A DNA stretch of 64,000 nt from Aegilops tauschii subsp. strangulata (GCF_002575655.3 NC_053039.3:48175290-48239289), one strand, 5' to 3'; shown: positions 24,560 to 38,800, numbered from the stretch's first letter. The notes: generated from the sequence alone by a model not told the origin. Program-made: numbers and translations.

Positions 24560-25870
24560 GGTAGCGCTTCGCAGCGATGCGTGCTAAGCAGAGCCGCTAG
24601 CCGCCGGAGGCCGGACCAGGCGGTCCCGGCGACGCTGGAGGAAGAAGACGAGAGATTGAAGGTGCATGCTGGCCGTTGGATATAAATCCAATGGCTATGG
24701 GTGTGATAATCATTTGTTTACCAAGTTGACAATGCCCTGCGTAGGCTTCGACCTATTGGCCCACATGTCAGCCTGCAAAATGTGGCATATATTTAACCCA
24801 TGTTTTCTAGAATGTACAGTCCATTTGCTGGGATGGGTGAACAAATAATTTCGCGTCAATGCGGCCCATTTATATTTTCTAAGAAATCCCAGCCCATTTG
24901 CACTTCCTTCAAATACACGAATTAGCTGGGCTCGTTATATACATAATGTTATGTTAGAAGGAGCAATTAATATCAAAAAATAAACTGGAGAGGCAATTTT
25001 TTTAATATACATATTTAACAAATTAGCGAGTTATTGCTCAAAATAAAAATGAGCGCGTTATTATTACAATGGTCCTTAAAATCTTCGCAAGCTTTTGTAC
25101 GCAATCACCAGGATTTTCCTTGCCTGTGAGTCAAAAACAACTAGGATTTTCCTTGCCAACTTCTGTTAAACATTTACTTTTATAAGTTAATAACACGTGG
25201 GATGTTTTTTATAATGTATATACAAGTATCTATAAAATATATGATAATAGTAATAATATAAATATATATAATGTGGTTAAAAAAATACATTGGGCTGCCG
25301 ATCTTTAAGAAAAAGCCCATAGGCCGGTATGGACCTCAAAAAATAAGTTGAAACCACTGTCACCGTATGTCGTGGGCTACGCATGTTAAAATACAAAACC
25401 TAGGCCTAGCTGATACTTGTTCGCCCTCTGAAAAAAATGATACCAGACCCCCGAGCGAACTGGATTAAAGAGGGGGCCAGCGGCACGACTGAAGAAGCAC
25501 ATCAGGAGCGATTTTTTTCTTCAGTGGATGGCTCTCGATGGTGTTTTTTTACTTGCCTCTGCACCATACAACTTGTGTTTTTACCCTCCCAGTCCGTGGT
25601 GGACCAGCAGCCCATTAGCTGGGCGGGCCAACCTACAGAAACCAGCACTCGATTTTTAATCAAGCCCCAAAAACAACGTAGTACTATGTTTGTTTTCAGG
25701 CCGAAAACATTACGGCAGGGGTTGAGCGGGGGAGGGGGCAAGACAGAGCAAAAGCAGGTGCTACCCATGTTTTCTAGAAGAGCTGATGCGCCGTTGCTAC
25801 CCTAACAAAGCAGGTGCAATTCTTCTCGGGAAGAAGGTGTGCCATTGACACCCACACGTCACATACCCCA

Positions 25871-28821
25871 TAGTAGGCATACTAACAAGTTCACACACAA
25901 GTACAACAGAAAAGGTAAACATTCGTACCAAACTCAGGTTCACAGGACACGTTCATATTCATAGCCAACATTCACTATCAACAACTCAAAAGATTCATAT
26001 ATACACAAGTTCAGCATGTCTATGGATCCAAACGATTGATAGATCACACAACAATATTCATAGATAATTCACAAAAAGATTCAGATATAGACATGTTCAG
26101 TATGTTTACACATCCAAATGATTGAGATCATAACCAATATGATCCATGGACGAACTTAATTATCTAGGGTACAGACTGGTAAATGGTGTTCAGTCGGAGG
26201 TACTTCTTGCTAAAATTAATGCTTGTACGAGTAAACTTTCGAGTACATATGAGGCAGCACAGACAATCTGAACTTTGCTTGTAGGTTTATCCTCAAATAG
26301 TGGCCTCGTGCCGAGGGAGGTTTGAGCAACTTGGCCACTACTTTCATCCAACTAGTTTACTGGCTCATCTTGGTCCTGTAGCTCGTCAAAATTCTACATT
26401 GCAGACGAGAAAGGAGGCGGTTGAGAAAATGAACCACCCAAATTTTTTGTGCAGTTCAACTGAAATGGAGCATCCCTGGCGTGCAGACTGATTAAGTGCC
26501 AGATGAATATACGCGTCAACCAACTTGTCTGGAATCTTTAGACTCCATGCCATATAGTTTGCTACCATATCTGCCGATAACCAAAAGGCACAAGTTGGGA
26601 CCAAAGAATGGACTGTGTTTTTTTGGGCTATGCGCCAAGCAATATTTTTAGCGTTCACTCTCCTAATGCTTGGAGTTTGACAACTGGTTGACGCCGGTTG
26701 ATACTCGAATGAATATAGGCACTTCTTGTTAACATCGATGCTTGTCTGAGTGAACTTTGGAGTATATAGCAGCAACATAAGTATCTGTCCATCTGATCTT
26801 TTTGTGCAGTTCTACTGAAATCACCCAATGCAATGATTTGCCTGCGAGTTCAGGCTCCAAGTTACTCCTTTATAAAATCGGCAAACAGTAGCACAATACC
26901 AAATTAGCAATACATGACAAGCACAATAATCAGGATAAAGACCAGTACCAACCTGTGTGAGGTAGCATATCAATTACTATTTCCTTTGACTAGAAGCCGA
27001 GATAAGCGAAGCGACTGATAGCAAAGGAAGAAAGCAGGCCCAGATTAGCGACTGACAGGAAAGGACGGAAGCTGTCGAGGCAATGAAGCACCCAAAGTTT
27101 TTGTGCAGTTCCACCAAAATCGAGCATCCCTGTTGGCTCATATATTGAGAGAGTGAGATTACTGTAATAGTGGGACTAGTTGATGAAACATACACTAACA
27201 GATAGAAGCACCCTCATTATCTTAATGGGTAAAGTTATCAACATAGTAGTCTTGCTTAAAGAGAGGTATTAGTTTATTTAATCAGTGCCAATTAGCTCAA
27301 CACTCAAAGCATGGCCATGTATCATAGGTTGCAAAACTTTAACGTGCAAAGATAAAGGAGTTTGTCATGATAGTAGCACGATACAAATAGAGATGACAAC
27401 AAACTAATATGAATGAAGGCCTTAGGCCCGTACCAACCTGAGGAAAAAATCTTATTCATGTAGTCCCATAAGAGATGATAAAGCACTCACTGGAATCACT
27501 CAATAGTATATATTTTTGTGCACTTCAAATATATGGTTGAAATCACTCTTGGTTACCAGTGCTGAGATTATATCGAAAGATTATCAAGAACTTCCAGTAG
27601 AGTTAAAGCACTAGCTGGGATACAGTTCATTGTATTGTCTTGTGTAGTTCCACTAAAATGTATGATTGGCACAACATGATCCCTGTTTGCACAAGTAGGA
27701 ACAAGGTGAAACCTTCATTAGCTTAGTGAGAAAGGATAGAAAGACATTAGCATATTACTCTAACAGTAGCATCAAATTCATGATGGACAGTACGCAAAAC
27801 ATTGCCTCATTGAACCAATGGCAATAAATTGACATGCAAGACAATAGCACTATTATGTCATGACACTAATAATATTCCCTCCCTGCTCCACCACATGATT
27901 CACCTCCATAGACAAACATACACACGTACATGATTCAGCATAGGGTGCTACTAAATATTTGTTTAACTCCGACAAGAAAATTAGGCAGCAATAAATTAGT
28001 ATTACTTAAGTACTCCTAATTAATTAAGTGAGACAGCAGAAGTGGAAGGGCTCCCTGGAGGATTGTCTCACATGTAAGGTAGTCATTGCCGGAGCCCTTG
28101 AATGGCCTCGACTGAGGCCTCTGGCGTCAGCAAGATCGCCTTGGCACTGTTTATTCTTCTTCTTCTTCTTCCTCTTCATGCTCTGTTTCTCATTCTCCTC
28201 ACCAGTTGGTGAAACCAAGTACATGATTGGCCTTCTATTTCAGAATTGGTTTTGTCAGTGAGGGAGTACAAGTGTACTAGTAAAAACTAGCATTATTTTC
28301 TCATGGCAGTCGCAAAATAGAGATGAACACATGCATTAAATATCATTCTTACCTAAAGGAAGGTTATGGTGCCAATATGGATGATGAGGATTGGAACACA
28401 GATCTCCCTTTGTGCAGTTCCACCGAAATGAACCAAATGTTCCATTCTGACATTCCAGTTAAACAACACAAAAGTCACTTCTTTTAAGAAGAGTTTTGTG
28501 CAGTGCACCAAAAGGTCACAACAGCAACCAGGTGAAATGGATATCCCTGTTTGCACAAAAAGCTATAGAGGAAATAGTCAGAGTCTCAAACAATTACAGG
28601 CAAAAACATTTGGCTAAACTTGTCATGGCTTATAACAGTGGCATGGCTTCATTTTTACCAGGGGAATTAGATTAAGAACAGCTAAATATTTGGTATAAGG
28701 GCATGGGACAGTGGGTGCACCAGCAGTCCAGCACCATGTACGTAAACAGGGGCATAAAGTGGTGATTCATAGTTTGTTGCCCCGAGAAACAAACATCCAA
28801 GAAACATATCTGGGTTGGTCC
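25871..28821. other. AT-rich unassigned DNA with a recurring motif
   Basis: No gene is supported. The motif TTTTTGTGCAGTTCCACC plus AAAT (variants) recurs near 26445, 26800, 27095, 27635, 28410 and 28495. Several copies are followed by GAGCATCCCTG or ATCCCTGTTTGC. Two copies (26.4 and 27.1 kb) share about 60 bp including AATGAANCACCCAAANTTTTTG. Short frames on either side of them are similar to each other but to nothing I know. Confidence 0.4.
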
Positions 28822-29861
28822 TGTTGGGGAACGTAGTAATTTCAAAAAAATTCCTATGCACAGGCAAGATCATAGTGATGCATAGCAACGAGAGGGGAGA
28901 GTGTTATCCACGTACCCTCGTAGACCGTAAGCGGAAGCGTTATGAGAACGCTGTTGATGTAGTCGTACGTCTTCATGATCCGACCGATCCAAGTACCGAA
29001 CGCATGACACCTCCGAGTTCAGCACACGTTCAACTTGGTGACGTCCCACGAACTCCGATCCAGCAGAGCTTCGAGGGAGAGTTCCGTCAGCACGACGGCG
29101 TGATGACGGTGATGATGATGCTACCGATGCAGGGCTTCGCCTAAGCACCGCTACGATATGACCGAGGTGGATTATGGTGGAGGGGGGCACCGCACACGGC
29201 TAAAAGATCTACTGATTAACTTGTGTGTCTACGGGGTGCCCCTTGCCTCAGTATATAAAGGAGGAGAGGAGGGGAGGCCGGCCGGCCCTAGAGGCGCGCC
29301 CAAGTGTGGAGTCCTACTAGGACTTCAAGTCCTAGTAGGAGTCCACCAAGATGAAGGGAGGGATAAGGAAGGAGAGGGAGGAAAGGGGGCCCGGCCCCCT
29401 AGTCCAATTCGGTTTGGGCTAGGGAGGCCGCATGCCCTGCCTTGTCCTGCCTCCTCTCTTCCACCACTTGGCCCATGAGGGCCAATACTTCTTCCCCCGT
29501 ATTCCCGTAACTCCCTGGTACTCCGAAAAATACCCGAATCACTCGGAACCTTTTCGGTGTCCGAATATAGTCGTCCAATATATCGATCTTTATGTCTCGA
29601 CCATTTCAAGACTCCTTGTCATGTCCCTGATCTCATTCGGGACTCCGAACTACCTTCGGTACATCAAAACACATAAACTCATAATACCGATCGTCACCGA
29701 ACGTTAAGCGTGCGGACCCTACAGGTTCGAGAACTATGTAGACATGACCGAGACAGATTTCCGGTCAATAACCAATAGCGGAACCTGGATGCTCATATTG
29801 GCTCCCACATATTCTATGAAGATCTTTATCGGTCAAACCGCATAACAACATACGTTGTTCC
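28822..29861 (-). repeat. Old Copia 3' LTR, distal part
   Basis: Left end TGTTGGGGAACGTAGTAA is the reverse complement of the usual BARE/Angela LTR end. GGTCC just before it (28817-28821) would be the target duplication, unverifiable because the other end is missing. Interrupted at 29861 by Gypsy2 (GTTCC). Confidence 0.85.
29857..29861 (+). repeat. Target site duplication of Gypsy2, left (GTTCC)
   Basis: GTTCC here and at 51334-51338 flank the two Gypsy2 LTRs. Confidence 0.9.
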
Positions 29862-30409
29862 TGTCGTGGTTCTAAGACTGACAGTAGAATGGGGGGTAGG
29901 TATGAGGAGGCAAGATCCTAGCTATGGCGAAGTTGTACACACAAGTTTTACGAGTTCAGGCCCTTCGCGGAGGAAGTAATAGCCCTATGTCTCGGAGCTC
30001 GGAGGTGGTCGACTGGATTATGTGTGTGAATGTTACAGGGGGTGCGAACCCTTGTGCCAGTGGAGGGGGTGGCTTATATTGAGTGCGCCGAGCCCTAGCC
30101 AGCCCACGTTACAAGGGGTTTAAGGTACATAAAGAGATGGCGTTACTGGTAACACTAGTAATAAAGTGACATTAATGACCATTAAATCTATGGAGTAAAC
30201 GCCTGACCGTTGCTATGCGGAGTGACTTTAGATCTTCTGTCTGTCGAGTGGTTTCTGTTACGGTCGAGTGACGTTGAATCTTCCGAGTGGAATGCTTCTG
30301 GTCGAGTGGATGATGCTATCCTTTGAATGCTTCTGACTTTAGGGTGATGTCCTAGGGGAGGGTTGCTAGGTCAGGCCTACGACCCTACCCTAGGTACATA
30401 GCTTCATCA
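29862..30409 (-). repeat. Gypsy2 3' LTR
   Basis: Plus strand reads TGTCGTGGTTCTAAGACTGA to GTACATAGCTTCATCA. In this copy the minus-strand TATA area is CTCAATATAAGCC, changed from CTCTATATAAGCC in the other LTR. Confidence 0.9.
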
Positions 30410-30825
30410 TTAGCCGCTGAATGGTTGAGGGTTCGAATGGAAAAAGGAGTTGAAATTGGTTCCGACTCAGTTTTATGCTGCAGAAGCATTCTCCTTGGAC
30501 TGATGAACCACGTGACAACTTTGACTTCATTTTCAGTCGCCTTGATCCATTCTTGGTTTTGTGGAGTGAACTTTTATTGCTAGGCTTCGATTGTTGATAT
30601 GGAAAAAAATCTCCAGTCTGACAGGCTGCTCTGCTGCTCGCGGATATCATGGGATTTGAATTTTGGGAAGCGCGCGGGGCGGAGGAGGCCGCAGTAATCT
30701 GGATGGATTAGGCAGGGCCGCTCGATCTCCGTGCCACCTTTTTCGCCACGTATCGCGTGCGCGACTGTTGCAGGATTTGATAGGATCGCCTGGGCCCACG
30801 GGTCAGCCACTCGGAGACGACCTCA

Positions 30826-30830
30826 TATAA
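30826..30830 (+). promoter_or_regulatory. TATA-like box of the Gypsy2 antisense gene
   Basis: CTCATATAAGGCG, 126 bases before the ATG at 30952; see the matching box in Gypsy1. Confidence 0.5.
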
Positions 30831-32997
30831 GGCGCCGGACTGCGGTTTTTTGCATAGTGCGTTCCCATTCTTCCTCTTTCTCCCCCGACTTCTCCACTGC
30901 AACCACCTCTACTCTCGGCGCCGCCACTCTGCTCGAGCTCCATCCATTGAAATGGGGAAGAAGACGGTGGCCTTGGAGCGCGCGAAGAAGGCGACGACGA
31001 AGGCAAAGGGGAAGAAGACCAGCCGGGGCGGATCTTCGTCGAGGTCCGCCTTGCCGCGCGGCTGTATCCAGGGCGATTGGATTCGGTCGACGATCCGGCA
31101 GGACGACATCAATGATCTGGCCGAGGGGGGACTGATCCCCCACGAATCAGCACGGCTCCCGAAGGACGAGACCGAGCCGTGGTCGCAGGAGGGTGAGTGC
31201 GTTCTCCTCGCTACTCACGTCGATCGCGGGTTTTCTTTGCCTCCCCATCCTTTCTTCCGAGGTTTCTTGAACTTCTTTGGAGCAGAACTTCATCACTTTT
31301 CCCCCAACACCATCATGTACCTTGCTACCTTCGTGTCAATGTGCGAGAATTTCCTGGGCTATCGACCACACTAGGGTCTCTTCAAGCACATTTTCACGTG
31401 CCGTTCTCAGTCGGTCAAGAAGGCCAATCCGGGTGATGAGAGGATGCATGTGATCCAGATGTGTGGGGTCTTGGGATTCAGATGAGAGGTAAAAGCACTT
31501 TTCCAGCCATGATCCTTCCCGAGTTAGTCAAAGGATGGCAGTCGACCTGGTTCTATTGCAAAGACCAGCCGACTCCAGGTCAGTCGACTAGACTTCCTCC
31601 CTTTTCCATGGCTCGAGTCGAGAAGCCCTCTGCTCTGAAAGTGACCCCGGAGGAGAGAGCGGAAATGAAGGTGCTGGTCGAGCGAGTAGTCCAGCTCGTC
31701 CATGACGGCGTGACTGGCATGGATCTGTTGGAGGTCTTCCTCAGGCGACGCATTCAGCCGCTTCAAGCTCGTGACCATCCGATGTGGATGTATTCGGGCA
31801 TCGATGATGCCACTCGGATCCACCTAGAGGAAGTCGATGAGGAAACGGTGGAGCAGTGGCTGAGGGTTATCACTGGCAACAAGGACAACCCCAGGGGGTC
31901 CAGGAGGATCCCTCCACTCGACAACTCGTATGAACCAGACAAGGTCCGACTCTAAATTGCCGAGTGCTTTCTTGATTTATCATGTAACTGCTTGCTGTCA
32001 ACCGACTGATTTTTGTTTCGCTTGCTGCCTTTCAGGCCCTTACTGAGATGTACTCGATGCCCAATGGGGAGCAGGAGCAATATCCAGAGGGGGAGGCGAG
32101 CTGAGGTGAGAGCGGCGAGTGGCACTCTGACGGAGAAGAGGACGAGGAGAGCGACGACCCGAGTGATGAAGAAGAGGTCGACTCTCCTCCTCGTAGGGAA
32201 AGGTGTTCCAAGCACACTCACGATCCGGCAAGTATCCGTGGCAAAGCGACCGCGCAGACCGGGCAATCGTCAAAGCGTCCTCGGACTTCTTCTCTAGCGC
32301 CGACTGAGAAGGCACCGAAGCAACCGAAAGCTGCGCCGTCAAAACTGCAAAAGGCCTTACCCAAGATCAGAGTGGCCATTCCCATTGCTTCCGGGTAATA
32401 GTTGGACTTGTTTTCTTGGTTTAATTTGAATCCGAATATTGGTCGACTCACTGCGGCAGATATGACCGATTGAATCTTGAAATTTGCAGTGCTGCTACCT
32501 CCGAGACTTTTGCTTACAAGAATGAAGACGAGGAAATGGAAGATGCAGTCACCTCTAACCAAGGTACGAATCTCGTAATCCTTTCTTCGTTTACTCGACC
32601 GTTTGGTTGGTCGATTGAATATCTGACGATTGATCCCTTTTGCAGCTCCTCCCAATGTCATTGATCTTCCGGATGACGACGAGGATGTGCCGCTGAGGCC
32701 TCAGGGAAGGAGAAATAGGAAGGCGTCAACTGGTAAAACACCTCAGTCCACGCCGGCAACGGAAATGGCAACCCTGGAGGATGGCAATGCCAATCGGACT
32801 TCTGTGACTTTTGCCGTACCATTAACGAGTGCTCAACCCTCAGCGTCGACTGCGCAGACTCCAGCTGACCCTTCTTCACTCTTTACGCACATCACGTCCC
32901 AGAGGATCAAGTGGGCGCTGCCAAGGAGGCCATACGCCAGGCGGGCATCACGATGGAGCAGATGAAGGTGGTCCGGGAGGCCAGCCAAGCTGCTTAC

Positions 32998-34664
32998 TAT
33001 TGGAAATATGCCCTAGAGGCAATAATAAAATGGTTATTATTATATTTCCTTGTTCATGATAATTTTCTATTATTCATGCTATAATTGTGTTATCCGGAAA
33101 TCGTAATACATGTGTGAATACATAGACCACAACATGTCCCTAGTGAGCCTCTAGTTGACTAGCTCGTTGATCAACGGATAGTCATGGTTTCCTGACTATG
33201 GACATTGGATGTCATTGATAACGGGATCACATCATTAGGAGAATGATGTGATGGACAAGACCCAATCCTAAGCATAGCACAAAGATCGTGTAGTTCGTTT
33301 TCTAGAGCTTTTTCAATGTCAAGTATCATTTCCTTAGACCATGAGATCGTGCAACTCCCGGATGCCGTAGGAGTGCTTTGGGTGTACCAAACGTCACAAC
33401 GTAACTGGGTGACTATAAAGGTGCACTACGGGTATCTCCAAAAGTGTCTGTTGGGTTGGCACGGATCGAGACTGGGATTTGTCACTCCGTATGACGGAGA
33501 GGTATCTCTGGGCCCACTCGGTAATGCATCATCATAATGAGCTCAATGTGACTAAGGAGTTAGTCACGGGATCATGCATTACGGTACGAGTAAAGTGACT
33601 TGCCGGTAACGAGATTGAACAAGGTATTGGGATACCGACGATCGAATCTCGGGCAAGTAACGTACCGATTGACAAAGGGAATTGTATACGGGATTGATTG
33701 AATCCTCGACATCGTGGTTCATCTGATGAGATCATCATGGAACATGTGGGAGCCAACATGGGTATCCAGATCCCGCTGTTGGTTATTGACCGGAGAGGCG
33801 TCTCGGTCATGTCTGCATGTCTCCCGAACCCGTAGGGTCTACACACTTAAGGTTCGGTGACGCTAGGGTTGTAGAGATATTAGTATGCGGAAACCCAAAA
33901 GTTGTTCGGAGTCCCGGATGAGATCCCGGACGTCATGAGGAGTTCCGGAATGGTCCGGAGGTGAAGAATTATATATAGGAAGTCCAGTTTCGGCCACCGG
34001 GAAAGTTTCGGGGGTTATCGGTATTGTACCGGGACCACCGGAAGGGTCCCGGGGGTCCACCGGGTGGGGCCATCTATCCCGGAGGGCCACATGGGCTGAA
34101 GTGGGAGGGGAACCAGCCCCTAGTGGGCTGGTGCGCCCCCCATGGGCCTCCCCCTGCGCCTAGGGTTGGAAACCCTAGGGGTGGGGGGCGCCCCACCTGA
34201 CTTGGGGGGAAGTTTCCCCCCTTGGCCACCGCCCCCCCCATAGATGGGATCCCAGGGCCGGCGCCCCCAAGGGGCCTATATAAAGGGGGGGAGGGAGGGC
34301 TGCTGTACCCTAGCCCCTGGCGCCTCCCTCTCCCTCCCGTGACACCTCTCTCTCCCGCTTGCGCTTGGCGAAGCCCTGCTGGGATCCCCGCTACTTCCAC
34401 CACCACGCCGTCGTGCTGCTGGATCTCCATCAGCCTCTCCTTCCCCCTTGCTGGATCAAGAAGGAGGAGACGTCGCTGCTCCGTACGTGTGTTGAACGCA
34501 GAGGTGCCGTCCGTTCGGCACTCGGTCATCGGTGATTTGGATCACGACGAGTACGACTCCATCAACCCCGTTCACTTGAACGCTTCCGCTCGCGATCTAC
34601 AAGGGTATGTAGATGCACTCCTTTCCCCTCGTTGCTAGTAAACTCCATAGATGGATCTTGGTGA
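32998..34664 (+). repeat. Young Copia 5' LTR, lacking its 3' end
   Basis: Begins TATTGGAAATATGCCCTAGA (second base changed from the expected TGTTGG) and matches the 3' LTR up to GGATCTTGGTGA at 34664. The last 39 bp present in the other LTR are gone. TATA box CCTATATAAAGGGG near 34274-34288. Confidence 0.9.
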
Positions 34665-35844
34665 AGCGGCCCGGACCGACCTTACACGTACACTTACGTG
34701 AGACAGGTTCCACTGACTGACATGCACTAGTTGGATAAGGTGGCTAGCGGGTGTTTGTCTCTCCCACTTTAGTCGGAACAGATTCGATGAAAAGGGTCCT
34801 TATGAAGGGTAAATAGAAATTGGCATATCATGTTGTGGTTTTACGTAGGTAAGAAATGTTCTTGCTAGAAACCTATAGAAGCCACGTAAAAACTTGCAAC
34901 AACAATTAGAGGACGTCTAACTTGTTTTTGCAGCATGTGCCTTGTGATGTGATATGGCCAGAAGATGTGATGAATGATATATGTGATGTATGAGATTGAT
35001 CATATTCTTGTAATAGGAATCACGACTTGCATGTCGATGAGTATGACAACCGGCAGGACCCATAGGAGTTGTCTTTATTTTTTGTATGACCTGCGTGTCA
35101 TTGAATAACACCATGTAAATTACTTTACTTTATTGCTAAACGCGTTAGCCATAGAAGTAGAAGTAATCGTTGGCGTGACAACTTCATGAAGACACAATGA
35201 TGGAGATCATGATGATGGAGATCATGGTGTCATGCTGGTGACGCAGATGATCATGGCGCCCCGAAGATGGAGATCAAAGGAGCAGAATGATATTGGCCAT
35301 ATCATGTCACTATTTGATTACATGTGATGTTTATCATGTTTTGCATCTTATTTGCTTAGAACGACGGTAGTAAGTAAGATGATCCCTTATAATAATTTCA
35401 AGAAAGTGTTCCCCCTAACTGTGCACTGTTGCGAAGGTTCGTTGTTTCGAAGCACCACGTGATGATCGGGTGTGATAGATTCTAACGTTCGCATACAATG
35501 GGTGTTGACGAGCCTAGCATGTACAGACATGGCCTCGGAACAGACGCAATACACTTAGGTTGACTTGACGAGCCTAGCATGTACAGACATGGCCTCGGAA
35601 CACAGAAGACCGAAAGGTCGAGCATGAGTCGTATAGAAGATATGATCAACATGGAGATGTTCACCGATCTTGACTAGTCCGTCTCACGTGATGATCGGAC
35701 ACGGCCTAGTTAACTCGGATCATGTTTCACTTAGATGACTAGAGGGATGTCTATCTAAGTGGGAGTTCATTGAATAATTTGATTAGATGAACTTAATTAT
35801 CATGAACTTAGTCTAAAATCTTTACAATATGTCTTGTAGATCAA
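34665..35844 (+). other. Young Copia 5' untranslated leader
   Basis: Noncoding leader of about 1.2 kb. The usual start of the leader and the primer-binding site are deleted. A ~59-bp direct repeat with GAGCCTAGCATGTACAGACA occurs twice at 35509-35605. Confidence 0.75.
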
Positions 35845-38800
35845 ATGGCCCACGTTGCCCTCAATTTCAACGCGTTCCTAGAGAAAACCAAGCTGAAAGA
35901 TGATGGCAGCAACTATACGGACTGGGTCCAGAACCTGAGGATCATCCTCATAGCTGCCAAGAAAGATTATCTCCTAGAAGCACCGCTAGGTGAAGCACCC
36001 ATCCCAGAGAACCAAGACGTTATGAACGCCTGGCAATCACGTGCTGATGATTACTCCCTCGTTCAGTGCGGCATGCTTTACAGCTTAGAACCGGGGCTCC
36101 AAAAGCATTTTGAGAAACATGGAGCATATGAGATGTTCGAAGAGGTGAAAATGGTTTTCCAAGCTCATGCTCGGGTCGAGAGATATGAAGTCTCCGACAA
36201 GTTCTTCAGTTGTAAAATGGAGGAAAATAGTTCTGTCAGTGAGCACATATTCAGAATGTCTGGGTTACACAACCGCTTGTCTCAGCTGGGAGTTAATCTC
36301 CCGGATGACGCGGTCATTGACAGAATCCTTCAGTCGCTTCCACCAAGCTGCAAGAGCTTTGTGATGAACTTCAATATGCAGGGGATGGAAAAGACCATTC
36401 CTGAGGTATATTCAATGCTGAAATCAGCGGAGGTGGAGATCAAAAAGGAACATCAAGTGTTGATGGTGAATAAAACCACTAAGTTCAAGAAAGGCAAGGG
36501 CAAGAAGAACTTCAAGAAGGACGGCAAGGGAGTTGCCGCGCCCGGTAAGCCAGTTGCCGGGAAGAAGTCAAAGAATGGACCCAAGCCTGAGACTGAGTGC
36601 TTTTATTGCAAGGGAAGTGGTCACTGGAAGCGGAACTGCCCCAAATACTTAGCGGACAAGAAGGCCCGCAACACCAAAGGTATATGTGATATACATGTAA
36701 TTGATGTGTACCTTACCAGTACTCGTAGTAGCTCCTGGGTATTTGATACCGGTGCGGTTGCTCATATTTGTAACTCAAAACAGGAGCTGCGGAATAAGCG
36801 GAGACTGGCGAAGGACGAGGTGACGATGGGCGTCGGGAATGGTTCCAAGGTCGATGTGATCGCCGTCGGCACGCTACCTCTGCATTTACCTACGGGATTA
36901 GTTTTAAACCTCAATAATTGTTATTTAGTGCCAGCTTTGAGCATGAAAATTGTATCTGGATCTCGTTTAATTCGAGATGGCTACTCATTTAAATCCGAGA
37001 ATAATGGTTGTTCTATTTATATGAGAGATATGTTTTATGGTTATGCCCCGCTGGTCAATGGTTTATTCTTGATGAATCTCGAACGTGATGTTACACATAT
37101 TCATAGTGTGAATACCAAAAGATGTAAAGTTGATAACGATAGTCCCACATACTTGTGGCACTGCCGCCTTGGTCACATTGGTGTCAAACGCATGAAGAAG
37201 CTCCATGCAGATGGACTTTTGGAGTCTCTTGATTACGAATCATTTGACACGTGCGAACCATGCCTCATGGGTAAGATGACCAAGACTCCGTTCTCCGGAA
37301 CAATGGAGCGATCAACCAACTTATTGGAAATCATACATACTGATGTGTGCGGTCCAATGAGTGTTGAGGCTCGCGGTGGCTATCGTTATGTTCTCACTCT
37401 CACTGATGATTTAAGTAGATATGGGTATGTCTACCTAATGAAACACAAGTCTGAAACCTTTGAAAAGTTCAAGGAATTTCAGAGTGAGGTTGAGAATCAA
37501 CGTGACAGGAAAATAAAGTTCCTGCGATCAGATCGTGGAGGGGAATATTTAAGTCACGAATTTGGCACACACTTAAGGAAATGTGGAATCGTTTCACAAC
37601 TCACGCCACCTGGAACACCTCAGCGAAATGGTGTGTCCGAACGTCGTAATCGCACTCTATTGGATATGGTGCGATCTATGATGTCTCTTACCGATCTACC
37701 ACTCTCATTTTGGGGCTATGCTTTAGAGACTGCCGCATTCACTTTAAATAGGGCTCCGTCGAAATCCGTTGAGACGACACCGTATGAATTATGGTTTGGG
37801 AAGAAACCTAAGCTATCATTTCTAAAAGTTTGGGGATGCGATGCTTATGTCAAGAAACTTCAACCTGAAAAGCTCGAACCCAAGTCGGAAAAATGCGTCT
37901 TCATAGGATACCCTAAGGAAACCATTGGGTATACCTTCTACCTCAGATCCGAAGGCAAGATCTTTGTTGCCAAGAACGGGTCCTTTCTGGAGAAAGAGTT
38001 TCTCTCGAAAGAATTAAGTGGGAGGAAAGTGGAACTTGATGAGGTGATAGTCGCCCCTTCCGAACCGGAAAGTAGCGCAGCGCGGGAAGATGTTCCTGTG
38101 GTGCCTACACCGACTGGGGAGGAAGTTAATGATGATGATCATGAAGCTTCGGATTAAGTTACTGCTGAACTTCGAAGGTCCACAAGGACACGTTCCGCAC
38201 CAGAGTGGTACGGCAACCCTGTCCTGGAAATCATGTTGTTAGACAATGGTGAACCTTCGAACTATGAAGAAGCGATGGCGGGCCCGGATTCCGACAAATG
38301 GCTAGAAGCCATGAAATCCGAGATAGGATCCATGTATGAAATCGAAGTATGGACTTTGACTGACTTGCCCGATGATCGGCGAGCCATAGAAAATAAATGG
38401 ATCTTTAAGAAGAAGACATACGCGGATGGTAATGTGACCATCTATAAGGCTCGACTTGTCGCTAAGGGTTATCGACAAGCTCAAGGGGTTGACTACGATG
38501 AGACTTTCTCACCCATAGCGAAGCTGAAGTCCGTCCGAATCATGTTAGAAATTGCCGCATTCTATGATTATGAGATATGGCAAATGGACGTCAAAACGGC
38601 ATTCCTTAACGGCTTTCTTAAGGAAGAATTGTATATGACACAGCCGGAAGGTTTTGTCGATCCTAAGAATGCTAACAAGGTATGCGAGCTCCAGCGCTCC
38701 ATCTATGGGCTGGTGCAAGCATCTCGGAGTTGGAACATTCGTTTTGATGAGATGATCAAAGCGTTCGGGTTTACACAGACTTATGGAGAAGCCTGTGTTT

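Larger units (their letters stand above)
11266..25870 (+). mobile_element. CACTA transposon, left end at 11266, right end uncertain
   Basis: At 11266 the plus strand begins CACTACAAAAAAAGACACAT, the terminal sequence of a Triticeae CACTA (DTC) element, followed by subterminal DNA with runs of ACTGAACCCGAGCGA. Arrays of GATGAACAG-type repeats (11.8-12.2 kb) and ~0.75 kb higher-order repeats (12.8 kb on) follow. No transposase was found, so this looks non-autonomous. Gypsy1 (15441-24559) is inserted in it; the same repeat texture resumes at 24565. The right terminus (TTTTTGTAGTG-like) was not found; 25870 is where the CACTA-like texture fades and is a guess. Confidence 0.6.

Noticed and set aside
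26386..26778. 130-residue minus-strand frame
   Set aside because: It ends in one of the recurring motif copies, lacks recognisable domains, and neighbouring copies of the motif are broken.
28024..28261. Lys-rich minus frame and its Phe-rich mirror
   Set aside because: Both result from a short CTT/AAG-rich run; no gene context.
33316..33846. Frames of 73 and 104 residues repeated at 40176-40706
   Set aside because: They lie in the two LTRs of the young Copia and are identical because the LTRs are.
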